Positions 53,988 to 62,593 are shown, counted from the stretch's first letter. The stretch: 64,000 bases of DNA from Limnovirga soli (GCF_013106755.1 NZ_WHPF01000011.1:149675-213674), one strand, 5' to 3'. The notes: a model not told the origin generated them from the sequence alone. Translations and numbers: made by a program.

Positions 53988-54069
53988 CGTTGCCCTTTGG
54001 GCCGGGCTTTACGCTGCAAGTCCTCGCCACGGGGCGTGGCTGTGGGCTTTACGCTGCAATCCCTAACGC
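53988..54069. repeat. Structured duplicated element after dnaB
   Basis: Two near-identical 20-base blocks (GGGCTTTACGCTGCAAGTCC and GGGCTTTACGCTGCAATCCC) flank a GCCACGGGGCGTGGC hairpin, and the outer edges GCGTT / AACGC pair as well. Much more G/C-rich than the surroundings. Confidence 0.65.
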
Positions 54070-54077
54070 AGTAATGC

Positions 54078-54596
54078 CTATTTGGTTTTATACAGCACGG
54101 TCTTTAGCTGTGCCATATAAATATTGGCCCGTTTTTCGGCAAAATAATCTGCACCCAGCATAATGGCAGCTTGCAATGCTAAAGCAATACCCAACCCATA
54201 ATATAATTGGCGTTCCGGATTGTTATAAAAGAGGCCTGCCAGTGTGATACCTGCCAGTAATAAACCAATTTCTATATAGCGGTAAATGATAAAATTGCGG
54301 TTTACAGTTTGCATGCGTGGCAGTTCTTCCTGTACTAATTGCATGGGGTTCATATCAAACGCATACACGTTTTGCTGGCGTTGTGCATCGCTGCGGGCAT
54401 AAACAGTATAGCCTACAATAATTTGTATACATGCAATGGCTATCAATGGAATGGAGGCACCTTTCCACCAATTAGTTTTCCAAATAAATAAGCCGGCCAA
54501 TGCCAGTAAAATAGCTGCCAGTCCAATAGCCATAAACAGCAGGCTTTCCTGTTTTTCTGCTATAAAATATTTTTCAATATCGGTTTTGGTAAACAT
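54078..54596 (-). CDS. Hypothetical four-helix membrane protein
   Basis: 172 aa from the ATG at 54596 (the longer frame begins in a repeat). Four helices in two pairs: FMAIGLAAILLALAGLFIW, IPLIAIACIQIIVGYTVY, IEIGLLLAGITLAGLFY and YGLGIALALQAAIMLGADYF; between the pairs lies a MNPMQLVQEELPRMQTVNRN segment. No domain recognised. Converges on dnaB, with a DinB-like gene upstream across a core repeat. Confidence 0.78.
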   Translation of the reverse strand: MFTKTDIEKYFIAEKQESLLFMAIGLAAILLALAGLFIWKTNWWKGASIPLIAIACIQIIVGYTVYARSDAQRQQNVYAFDMNPMQLVQEELPRMQTVNRNFIIYRYIEIGLLLAGITLAGLFYNNPERQLYYGLGIALALQAAIMLGADYFAEKRANIYMAQLKTVLYKTK

Positions 54597-54648
54597 GGTT
54601 GTTGTAATACCTGTTGGTGTAATGTATTTTGCTGCCCTATAGAAAGGC

Positions 54649-54668
54649 GTACAAGTGTGCGATGCAAG
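54649..54668 (+). repeat. TGCGACGCA-core dispersed repeat, copy 17 (variant)
   Basis: Core is TGCGATGCA; tail CAAGCATGCTGC. Located 36 bases beyond the DinB-like stop, with TATGCCCGGTAC as partner. Confidence 0.75.
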
Positions 54669-54704
54669 CATGCTGCTACGGGTTATTATGCCCGGTACAA
54701 AAAA

Positions 54705-55154
54705 TTAACTGCCAAATTGCTTTAGGTGATAATCGAAATGTTTCCAAATTAGTCTGCTCCATAAATCCCGGCTCATTTTACCAAATAGCGGATGCCCTTC
54801 CAAATCACTGGCGGCTTCTACCTCGTCTAGTCGCTGCAGCAATAATTGTTTCTCGGTTACTAAATTCTGTACAGCAGGGTTTTGCTTTTTTACATTCATT
54901 TCGGGGGCTGTAGGTAAACTTTTTTTCCATGGAATTACATATAAAGCCATCCAGCGGAAAATAGGTTTAGACATATAGGTAGTTACATGCGTGGTTTGGG
55001 GAATAATGCCCAATGCCAGCTCAAGCTGACTGCGCAAGTGCCATAACATTTCTTCGGTATGCATGGTGCCCCACAAACGGTGCGATGATGCGCTGAGCGA
55101 ATTTACCCGGGCAACAATTTCTTTTTTGTCGGCGGCATTGAACATATTTTTCAT
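54705..55154 (-). CDS. DinB/DUF1569-like protein
   Basis: 149 aa. The pattern MHTEEMLWHLRSQLELALG, KPIFRWMALYVIPWKKSLPT, HPLFGKMSRDLWSRLIWKHFDYHLKQFG fits DUF1569 in the DinB-like superfamily of four-helix-bundle metal proteins; His residues from MLWHL and WKHFDYHLKQF would ligate the metal. Bacillithiol/mycothiol-transferase-like roles are known for distant relatives; the role here is unknown. Confidence 0.82.
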   Translation of the reverse strand: MKNMFNAADKKEIVARVNSLSASSHRLWGTMHTEEMLWHLRSQLELALGIIPQTTHVTTYMSKPIFRWMALYVIPWKKSLPTAPEMNVKKQNPAVQNLVTEKQLLLQRLDEVEAASDLEGHPLFGKMSRDLWSRLIWKHFDYHLKQFGS

Positions 55155-55301
55155 ATAGTAACAATTAGATATTACCCGAAACCGTACAGGTTTGGTTTTG
55201 CATAGTAATAATTTTACCCAAGGTAATTTTTTTTGTTAAGATTACCTGTAGTACAATTAGTGACAAGGATTGGCGACTTACTATTTGAATGGCAGCTGTA
55301 C

Positions 55302-55982
55302 TTATTGCTGGATTGCTTTAACAACTATATCGCTTAATGGCGATACGCCGCTTGGAAAATAGGCCATTAACTGACCCTGCTGGTTGATGAGGTATTTGCT
55401 AAAATTCCATTGTGGTTGTTGATTATTCCAACCATTTTGCTGCGGTTGGCATAACCATTGAAAAACCGGGTGCTGTTGATTGCCAGTAATAACACTGGCT
55501 TTTTGCATTAGCAAAAATGTTACTCCAAAATTTACTTTACAAAAACCCGCAATGGCTGTATTGTTAGCTTTTTCCTGTTCTTTAAAATCATTTGCCGGAA
55601 ACCCTATGATGATGAGCTTGTCTTTATATTGCTGGTATAATTTTTCCAATTCTTCGTACTGGCCGGTATAGCCGCAATCGCTGGCAGTATTAACAATTAG
55701 TATTTTTTTGCCTTTGCATTGGTTAAAATTAAATTCTTTTCCGTCAATGGTAGTTGCTGTTAATGTGTAAATGGGTACTTCTGGCATTATAGGTGCTGTT
55801 GGATGTAACACATTTTTTTCTGCTCCAAATAATTTGCCTGCACCCATTATTACCGGGTAAAATGCTTTAAGAAGTGATTGCCTTACCGTCATATTTGTTT
55901 GTTTGGTGCATAGTAGTAACAACAGAACTGCGCCGGTTGTTATTAAGAGGCCTTTTAATATTTTGTTTTTTAACAGTTGCAT
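55302..55982 (-). CDS. Glutathione-peroxidase-family protein
   Basis: 226 aa from the ATG at 55982, 11 bases after the aldehyde dehydrogenase stop. An N-terminal membrane or signal helix (ILKGLLITTGAVLLLLLC) suggests periplasmic or membrane-anchored location. Peroxidatic Cys in NTASDCGYTGQYEELEKLY; GFPANDFKEQE has Ala and Asp where many GPx have CNQF, so the usual catalytic Gln is replaced; WNFSKYLI supplies the Trp/Asn. Probably thioredoxin-dependent rather than glutathione-dependent. Confidence 0.88.
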   Translation of the reverse strand: MQLLKNKILKGLLITTGAVLLLLLCTKQTNMTVRQSLLKAFYPVIMGAGKLFGAEKNVLHPTAPIMPEVPIYTLTATTIDGKEFNFNQCKGKKILIVNTASDCGYTGQYEELEKLYQQYKDKLIIIGFPANDFKEQEKANNTAIAGFCKVNFGVTFLLMQKASVITGNQQHPVFQWLCQPQQNGWNNQQPQWNFSKYLINQQGQLMAYFPSGVSPLSDIVVKAIQQ

Positions 55983-55993
55983 AGTGTATTCAA

Positions 55994-57361
55994 TTATCGG
56001 ATTACCCATTTAAATAAACCCAGTTTGCCCTTAAATGGCGGGTATTTAACTGAGGGATCGAACCAGGTGGGGGTTTTTAGTATAGCTTTTTTATGGCTAA
56101 AGGTATCGAAGGAGAATTTGCCATGGTATTGGCCTGTACCACTAAAACCCCTGCCGCCAAATGGCAGGTGATGATTGGTTAAATGCCAGCTGGCATTATT
56201 TACACATCCGCCACCAAAAGCCACGCCTGTTAACCACTCGTTCTCTTTTGCTTTACTGGAGGTGAAAATGTAAAAAGCCAGGGGATTGGGGTTTAAAGCA
56301 ATAATGGCTTTGGCTTCGGCCGCAGTATTAAAAGTTAGTATGGGTAAAACGGGGCCAAATATTTCTTCTTTCATAATGGGGTCGGTTACAGATACATTTT
56401 CCATTAGGGTGGGCTCTATAAACAGTGTTTTCAGGTTATAGCTACCACCGTGGACAATAGTACCCTGTTGTAAATACCCAATAATGCGGTTAAACTGTTT
56501 TTCATTAATTATTTTCCCGTAGTTATAACTCTCCTGAGGTGTGTCAGAAAAAAAGGAGTTGATGGAATGCTTTAAAGCAGCAATAAGCGCTTCTTTTTTT
56601 GACTGGTGTACCAAAACATAATCTGGTGCCACACACATTTGTCCGGCATTGGAGAATTTTGTCATGGCTATTCTGCGGGCTGATACCTGAATATCGGCGT
56701 CTGCTTCTACCACGCAGGGGCTTTTGCCACCCAGTTCCAGGGTTACGGGTACCATTCTTTCTGCAGCCATTTTATAAATGATTTTGCCAACAGCCGTGCT
56801 ACCGGTATAAAAAACATGGTTAAAAGTAAATTGCTGCATTAGCTGTGGTATAACTGTGGCACCATCGCCCTGCACATATAAAATATACTCCGGAGGAAAA
56901 ATGGTGGTAATGATTTGCTGCATAACAGCATCAGTTGCTGGTGCAAATTCTGAGGCTTTTAGCACAATACAGTTGCCGGCGGCAATAGCGCCCACCATGG
57001 GGGTAAATAGTAATTGCAAGGGATAATTCCATGGGCTGATGATAAGCGTGAGGCCTAAAGGTTCGCTCATAATATAACTGGAGGATGGCAGATTTACCAG
57101 ATTGGTAGGTACTTTTTTGGGTTTCATCCAGCTATGCAGCTTTGCCAGTGTTGCATTTATTTCGCTTAATAAAAAACCGGTTTCGGTTACCCAGCATTCT
57201 TCGGGGCTTTTTTTTAAGTCTTTATATAATGCTTCGTGTAATGCCTGTTCATGCTGCAGAATAGCTTTTTTAAGCGTTAGCAATTGTTCTTTTCTAAATG
57301 CGTACGATTGTGTTGCGCCGGTGACAAAGTAGTTGCGCATTTTTTCTAATTGTGTAAGCAT
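55994..57361 (-). CDS. Aldehyde dehydrogenase
   Basis: 455 aa, class-3 / YwdH-like ALDH without a cofactor-targeting N-terminal extension. LELGGKSPCVVEADADIQ, the catalytic Cys in NAGQMCVAPDY, EEIFGPVLPIL and FGGRGFSGTGQYHG are present. Oxidises medium/long-chain aldehydes to acids with NAD(P). Lies upstream of the GPx gene and downstream of an AlkB-like gene, consistent with a lipid or alkane/aldehyde pathway. Confidence 0.93.
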   Translation of the reverse strand: MLTQLEKMRNYFVTGATQSYAFRKEQLLTLKKAILQHEQALHEALYKDLKKSPEECWVTETGFLLSEINATLAKLHSWMKPKKVPTNLVNLPSSSYIMSEPLGLTLIISPWNYPLQLLFTPMVGAIAAGNCIVLKASEFAPATDAVMQQIITTIFPPEYILYVQGDGATVIPQLMQQFTFNHVFYTGSTAVGKIIYKMAAERMVPVTLELGGKSPCVVEADADIQVSARRIAMTKFSNAGQMCVAPDYVLVHQSKKEALIAALKHSINSFFSDTPQESYNYGKIINEKQFNRIIGYLQQGTIVHGGSYNLKTLFIEPTLMENVSVTDPIMKEEIFGPVLPILTFNTAAEAKAIIALNPNPLAFYIFTSSKAKENEWLTGVAFGGGCVNNASWHLTNHHLPFGGRGFSGTGQYHGKFSFDTFSHKKAILKTPTWFDPSVKYPPFKGKLGLFKWVIR

Positions 57362-57483
57362 ACGAATGTATTATGTACTATTAAGCTGAAAAATTACAGC
57401 TTTTACCGTTGAATTGGTATTTGACCTTTAATGGTTAGTTGCTTATTTGTAAGAAGGCTGTTATGCTGCATAGTATTACAGGT

Positions 57484-57503
57484 GTACAAGTGTGCGACGC
57501 AAG
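57484..57503 (+). repeat. TGCGACGCA-core dispersed repeat, copy 18
   Basis: 42 bases beyond the AlkB-like stop; tail AAGTGGGCTGC; TTGCCTGGTAC is the partner block. Confidence 0.83.
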
Positions 57504-57544
57504 TGGGCTGCAATAAGTGCAGTTGCCTGGTACATACATCCTAT

Positions 57545-58594
57545 TTATGATAGCTGGGGTATGGTTTTTTGTATGTGGCGGTGCATGATATAAAACCAAA
57601 CTGGCGGTACCAAAGCCAGCACCATCATGCCCGGATAACCGGTGGGCATTTGTGGCGCCTGCGGATGATGCCTTAATAGCTGGTATTTACGGCTGGCTAT
57701 ATAGTGATGATCGCTGTGGCGGCTAAGTTCAAAAAGCATTAACCTGCCCAGAATATGGTTGCTGTTCCAGCTATGTATGGGCATGGTTCTTTCGTATTGT
57801 CCACTGGCTGATTGTTTACGGGATAAGCCATAATGTTCAATATAGTTTACTGTTTCCAGCAGGGCAATACCAATTAATGCTGCCAGCAAATAATAGATGG
57901 TTACCAGCCAACCGGTAAAGAAAAAAATAAGCAGTACCCATATTAATTGTATCAGGTGCATCACCATCATTTGGTTATAGAAGCTAAAAATTGGTTTGTG
58001 CTTTTTGCGTACATCATTGGCGGCTATTTGCCAGGCACTGAAATAGCCAAGAATGGCCGTTCTGAAATAGAAAGTATAAATCATTTCTCCATAGCGGGCA
58101 CTGGCAGGGTCTTTTGGGGTAGCAACATTTTTGTGATGGCCTTTATTATGTTCTATAAAAAAATGCATGTACAGGCTGGTTAGTAAAAGTGCTTTGGCCA
58201 GGGTTTGCTCAAAAATATTGCTGCGATGGCCCAGCTCGTGGCCTACATTAATGCCAAAAATGCCACATAAAAGGCCAAGGGTGTAAATGCGCCCAATACA
58301 ATCAATAACACTATACTGGGTGTACTTCATTTGCCAAAGAAAAAAGCCAACAGCCATATATTGCAGGGGAACAATGCAGTATAAAAAATAATCGTACCAT
58401 TTATTTTTGGCGGCAAGGGTTTCTTCTATGGCGGTTAAATTACGGTTATTGGGATTTATAATCAGTTCTGCTACAGGTATAACTACCCATGCATAAATTA
58501 GGGCCAGCCAGCAAAATATACCGGTATAGGCAAAGGATAAACATGCTAGCAGGTATACTATAAAAGGACTGGCATATTGAAATGGCCTTATCAT
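57545..58594 (-). CDS. AlkB-like membrane-bound fatty-acid desaturase/hydroxylase family protein
   Basis: 349 aa with about six helices. The diiron histidine boxes of alkane 1-monooxygenase are intact: HELGHR, EHNKGHHKNVATPKDPASAR, NYIEHYG and ELSRHSDHH. The enzyme inserts one oxygen into a terminal C-H of alkanes or fatty acids, using rubredoxin electrons; no rubredoxin or alcohol dehydrogenase gene is nearby. The following gene is an aldehyde dehydrogenase 183 bases away. Could also be a hydroxylase of lipid acyl groups. Confidence 0.88.
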   Translation of the reverse strand: MIRPFQYASPFIVYLLACLSFAYTGIFCWLALIYAWVVIPVAELIINPNNRNLTAIEETLAAKNKWYDYFLYCIVPLQYMAVGFFLWQMKYTQYSVIDCIGRIYTLGLLCGIFGINVGHELGHRSNIFEQTLAKALLLTSLYMHFFIEHNKGHHKNVATPKDPASARYGEMIYTFYFRTAILGYFSAWQIAANDVRKKHKPIFSFYNQMMVMHLIQLIWVLLIFFFTGWLVTIYYLLAALIGIALLETVNYIEHYGLSRKQSASGQYERTMPIHSWNSNHILGRLMLFELSRHSDHHYIASRKYQLLRHHPQAPQMPTGYPGMMVLALVPPVWFYIMHRHIQKTIPQLS

Positions 58595-58658
58595 AGTTCA
58601 AGATACATATTTGGGGTTGTGTTTGATGTTGCAACTATTAATATAATTATTTTTTTAA

Positions 58659-58666
58659 TATGTTTG
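58659..58666 (+). promoter_or_regulatory. Bacteroidota -7 element upstream of a terminator and glycosyltransferase gene
   Basis: TATGTTTG is an exact TAnnTTTG match; no TTG at the ideal distance. A transcript starting near 58673 would meet a terminator-like hairpin at 58744 before the glycosyltransferase start. Confidence 0.45.
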
Positions 58667-58743
58667 CATTAAACCTTTACACTTCCAGATGGTCTATTTA
58701 CTGTGAATTTGGTTTATTAGATTTGGTCGTTGCTAACCTGTAA

Positions 58744-58776
58744 AGCTATAACTTCAAAAGTTATAGCTATTTTTTT
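58744..58776 (+). terminator. Rho-independent terminator in glycosyltransferase leader
   Basis: Stem AGCTATAACT / AGTTATAGCT, 5-base loop, then seven T. It lies between divergent 5' ends, so it may end a small RNA or act as an attenuator. Confidence 0.7.
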
Positions 58777-58851
58777 GCCCTTAGCTTTTTTATTTCTGCT
58801 CACAATAAGCAGGCTTGCTTACATTTAGGTTAAAAACTATTCCATTATTGT

Positions 58852-59982
58852 ATGAAAGGACCTTTATCTTCCCATAAGAAAGTCCTCATTATCTCATCAG
58901 AGTTTCCGCCCAATACGGGTGGCATTGGTAATCATGCTTTTCATATTGCACAGTGGTTAAGCAAACAACAATACCAGGTAACAGTATTGGCAGATATTGC
59001 CGGCTACAGTGATAGCCCTATAAACAATTTCTCATCTACTCTACCCTTTACGCTTATACCTGTTTTAAGGAAAGAATTTGTGGTATTTACCTATGCATCA
59101 AGAATGGTAAAAGCTTTACAGCAAGCTGCAAAAAGCGATGTAATTATTTGTTCGGGTAAATTTTCTTTATGGCTAATGATGGCTATAGGTATATGTTTTG
59201 CCGGTAAAAAAAGAATCGCAGTGGTACATGGGTCGGAGCTGGATTTAAAACAACCATGGGCAAAAAAATTAACCACCAAAGCATTAGGTTATGCCAATGC
59301 CATCATATCCGTATCACATTATACCAAACAGTTTATACCGGCAACGCTGACACAAAAAATACCTGTTTATATTATTCCAAATGGAATTAGCATCAAAGAT
59401 TTTGACGGCTTTGCAGATAAGGAAAAATCAACCGATGCCACTTTGCAACTGATCACTATTGGCAGTGTTTCAGAAAGAAAAGGGCAATTAAATGTAATAC
59501 AGGCGTTACCGGAGCTGTTGCTTCATTATCCCAATTTGCAATACCATATTGTTGGCAAACCGGTTATGCAGCCCATGCTGGAAAAAACTATTAATGCACT
59601 GCACTTAAAACCATATGTAGTTTTTCATGGTATTATGGAGCAACAACAAATGCTGCAATTACTGGCACAATGCCATATAAAACTTATGCTAAGTAACCAC
59701 ACTTCCAGCGGCGATTTTGAAGGTTTTGGCATCGCCATCCTGGAAGCCAATGCGTTGGGTTTACCGGCCATTGGCAGTAGCAACAGTGGTATTGCCGATG
59801 CAATAAAAAATGGAGAAACCGGTATATTGGTTATGCCTGCAGATATAGCTGCTATTACAGCTGCCACCCAACAAATTATAAATAACTATACTGCATTTTC
59901 TACAGCTGCCCTTGAATGGGCCAAACAACACGATTGGCAATTGATTATACAACAGTACATTGCCATAATAGAAGGCAATTAA
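58852..59982 (+). CDS. GT4-family glycosyltransferase
   Basis: 376 aa, GT-B fold. N-terminal VLIISSEFPPNTGGIGNHAFH, a central HGSELDLKQPW.. and ISVSHYTKQFI acceptor-side region, and the C-terminal donor site RKGQLNVIQALPELL and EGFGIAILEANALGLPAIGS. Transfers a sugar from an activated donor to a lipid or polysaccharide acceptor, probably in cell-surface glycan synthesis. Single gene with a possible attenuator upstream. Confidence 0.93.
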   Translation: MKGPLSSHKKVLIISSEFPPNTGGIGNHAFHIAQWLSKQQYQVTVLADIAGYSDSPINNFSSTLPFTLIPVLRKEFVVFTYASRMVKALQQAAKSDVIICSGKFSLWLMMAIGICFAGKKRIAVVHGSELDLKQPWAKKLTTKALGYANAIISVSHYTKQFIPATLTQKIPVYIIPNGISIKDFDGFADKEKSTDATLQLITIGSVSERKGQLNVIQALPELLLHYPNLQYHIVGKPVMQPMLEKTINALHLKPYVVFHGIMEQQQMLQLLAQCHIKLMLSNHTSSGDFEGFGIAILEANALGLPAIGSSNSGIADAIKNGETGILVMPADIAAITAATQQIINNYTAFSTAALEWAKQHDWQLIIQQYIAIIEGN

Positions 59983-60130
59983 TCTTACCTGTTTTCCTGA
60001 ATATTTTTATGAGGTGGGCAATAAGTTATCATGGCATCACCCCTTGCCACGCCCGGTTCAGGGTTCCCCATTTATGGCAGCAATACAAAGGCATTAAATA
60101 GCTTAATATATTTACCTCATTCAATAATCC

Positions 60131-60200
60131 TCCGCATCCACACATCCACACATCCGCACACCCGCACATTCCAACATCCTCACATCTTCACATCCACACC
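60131..60200 (-). repeat. ATGTGC-type short-period array, reverse orientation
   Basis: Plus strand cacatccg / cacatcca units, about nine in 70 bases; the minus strand reads gGATGTGCGGATGTG like the tracts after the permeases. Confidence 0.7.
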
Positions 60201-60223
60201 TCCCTGCTGCTACCCATTCCACA

Positions 60224-60249
60224 GTACAAGTGTGCGACGCAAGTAAAGC
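60224..60249 (+). repeat. TGCGACGCA-core dispersed repeat, copy 19
   Basis: Full-length, 24 bases after the reverse array and 41 bases past the secreted repeat-protein stop; ATCGCCTGGC is the partner block. Confidence 0.88.
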
Positions 60250-60290
60250 ATCATGCAAGTGCTATCGCCTGGCTAATAAAAGAATACGAA

Positions 60291-61835
60291 TTAAGGTTGG
60301 TAAACAATATCAATGGCACTGCTTACCGTAAAATCTGAGGACAGGGTAAGTTCTTCTTTTTTACTGCCATATAAAATATCCAGCTTGGCGGTGTTTGGCG
60401 GAAACTCGCCCAGGTTATGGGCATAAAATACCAGTTTATTACTGCCCTGTTTATTTACGGCAATGGTGATAATCAATGCTTTGGATTTAAGGGAAAGTTT
60501 ATCTACTATAATTTTATCGTTATAAATAACAGAAACAATATCTCCGTCAACCACACCATTGTCGTACACATTTAATACGACCGAATCGGTATTTACATTC
60601 AGGGTTCTTACTACGTTTATCTTTCTGTCGTTATAATCCTTGGGTAGTGCAGGTATGGCAGGGTCTTCAGTTTTTGTTACCACTACTACCGGGATAGCTG
60701 CAGGCGGTGGCACAATAATGGTTAATCCCTTGTTTTTAGTTAATTGTTTGGGTGGCAATGCAGGCAAAAGCGATGGGGTTGGTTTTTTAAGGCTAACCAA
60801 ATCGCCTGTAGCTAAAACAGGAATACGGATTGGTGATATACCAATTACCGGTAACAAGCCAGCTCTTTTTTGCAATAAATTTTTTGATTGTTTTGCCAGC
60901 AATAATGATTTATCTAAGCCATGTAAAACCGGTCCCTCGGCAGTTTGCAGGGGTATGCGAATAGCTTGCATGCCCACCATAGCAATACTATTTGCCTGGC
61001 GGTAGGCAATAGATTTTGATTGCCGTGCTAATAATGCCGATGCATCTTTGCCGGATACTACAGGCCCATCTGCAGCAATTAATGGTATACGAATTTGAGC
61101 GGCATTTTGAGGCACCTGTAAACCTGGTTTTTTTGTTAAGGCACCCGGTTTTTTAATAGCCAGCAATTTGGCATCAAAACCTTTTAATACGGGTTGGCCG
61201 GGTGAAAGCATGGGTATTCTAACTTCGGTAATTACCGGGGCGGCTACCGGCTTTTTTTCTATTACAACCGGTGGGGCCGGTGGGGCTTCTACTATTGCTT
61301 TTTTTTCCGGCTCTATTACTGGTGTTTCAACCACAGCAACAGTAGTGGTATCAATGGGCGTAAAATTAGCCAGGTTATACAGGGTTTGTTTAATAGCCAC
61401 ATCAAACTGCGACAGTTTTCGCGAAAAAACGGTTACCCAGGTACATTCATCTGAACAGCCTTTGGCTTCGCCCTTAAAATAAAAATCACCATTTTCAATA
61501 GAAAAAGCCAGGTTTTGCGGTTTACAATTGCCGCATTCTACTTTCCAGCTAATAATATTGATGAGGATATAATTATCATTTGCCACCCCGGTAACTTTAG
61601 AAACAACCGTATCAGTAGGTTTGATGGTTTGCAAGGTACCTTCAAAATTTTTGCCCTTTAGTTTACCGATAGTAAGTAACAGGGTAAAGTTTTTTGCAGG
61701 ATCGTTACTGGTAACAAATGCCCGCCCCTCCCAGCTGCCCTGCAACCAGTTCATATTTTGTGCACCAGCTGTTGTAGCCAATAGTTGCAAAATCAAACTT
61801 AATAATATCAACACCGGTATTCTACGCAGGAACAT
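60291..61835 (-). CDS. Secreted protein with internal IRIP repeats
   Basis: 514 aa with a signal peptide (VLILLSLILQLLATTAGAQ). The first ~140 residues form a beta-rich domain (WLQGSWEGRAFV, KNFTLLLTIGKLKGKNFEGTL). The middle has four tandem units of about 45-50 aa of the form IRIPxxxxxGPVxxGxDxxLLAxxSK, rich in Pro, Ala and Lys, and the C-terminal ~110 residues look Ig-like (NTDSVVLNVYDNGVVDGD). No family recognised. Periplasmic or surface location; the repeats may bind cell wall or a partner. Confidence 0.82.
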   Translation of the reverse strand: MFLRRIPVLILLSLILQLLATTAGAQNMNWLQGSWEGRAFVTSNDPAKNFTLLLTIGKLKGKNFEGTLQTIKPTDTVVSKVTGVANDNYILINIISWKVECGNCKPQNLAFSIENGDFYFKGEAKGCSDECTWVTVFSRKLSQFDVAIKQTLYNLANFTPIDTTTVAVVETPVIEPEKKAIVEAPPAPPVVIEKKPVAAPVITEVRIPMLSPGQPVLKGFDAKLLAIKKPGALTKKPGLQVPQNAAQIRIPLIAADGPVVSGKDASALLARQSKSIAYRQANSIAMVGMQAIRIPLQTAEGPVLHGLDKSLLLAKQSKNLLQKRAGLLPVIGISPIRIPVLATGDLVSLKKPTPSLLPALPPKQLTKNKGLTIIVPPPAAIPVVVVTKTEDPAIPALPKDYNDRKINVVRTLNVNTDSVVLNVYDNGVVDGDIVSVIYNDKIIVDKLSLKSKALIITIAVNKQGSNKLVFYAHNLGEFPPNTAKLDILYGSKKEELTLSSDFTVSSAIDIVYQP

Positions 61836-62007
61836 GTTACAATTTTATACAATGGTTTGCAAAGGAACAATATTTACGCAGCATATAACGCAGAAATCAT
61901 ACTGTGTATTGGGTTGGCACAATCAAAAGAGCTGCAGAATTATGGCAATACGCCAATAGTTCAAAAAAAATTAAAGTAAATTTCCTGTTCTTACGTCTTT
62001 CAATACA

Positions 62008-62583
62008 ATGGAAGGGGAAGAAATGATATCAATGGCAGAAAATAAAAAGCTACATATTGTTCAAACTGTAAAAGAATACGGTAACAGGCTGTTTGGCTTT
62101 ATTCGTGGTAAAGTAAACACCGACGAAGATGCCGAAGATATTTTACAGGATGTATGGTATCAGCTATCCAATACCTCTGCCACCGATACCATTGAACAGC
62201 TAAGTGGCTGGCTGTTTACTGTTGCCCGTAATAAAATAACCGACAAATACCGCAAACAAAAGCCAGCATTAATAGACGACATATTTAGCGATGATGAGGA
62301 TGATGACATGCCTTTTACCGATATTTTACTGGCTACAGAAGACCACCCCGAAGCCAATAATTTAAAAGCATTGTTTTGGGAGGAATTAATGGCCGCATTG
62401 GAAGAACTACCCGACGCGCAAAAAGAAGTGTTTGTTTTAAACGAGCTGGAGGATATGACCCTACAGCAAATTGCTGATAAAAAGGGGGAGAATATTAAAA
62501 CCATCATCAGCCGTAAACGCTATGCGGTACAGCATTTGCGCAAAAGGCTGCAATATTTATATAACGATTTATTAGATTACTAA
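62008..62583 (+). CDS. ECF-subfamily RNA polymerase sigma-70 factor
   Basis: 191 aa (in-frame ATGs at 62023 and 62032 are alternative starts; a purine-rich GGAAGGGGAAGAA precedes 62023). Region 2 in YGNRLFGFIRGKVNTDEDAED, WYQLSN..SGWLFTVARNKITD; region 4 in LPDAQKEVFVLNELEDMTLQQIADKKGENIKTI. An acidic linker (FSDDEDDDMPF) joins them. Followed 10 bases later by a small membrane protein that may be its regulator. Confidence 0.93.
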   Translation: MEGEEMISMAENKKLHIVQTVKEYGNRLFGFIRGKVNTDEDAEDILQDVWYQLSNTSATDTIEQLSGWLFTVARNKITDKYRKQKPALIDDIFSDDEDDDMPFTDILLATEDHPEANNLKALFWEELMAALEELPDAQKEVFVLNELEDMTLQQIADKKGENIKTIISRKRYAVQHLRKRLQYLYNDLLDY

Positions 62584-62593
62584 ACAACCAATT

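Larger units (their letters stand above)
59983..60290. other. Convergent non-coding gap with repeat array and core repeat
   Basis: 308 bases between the glycosyltransferase and the secreted repeat protein. Contains the reverse-oriented ATGTGC array and a core repeat; no protein-like frame. Confidence 0.6.
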
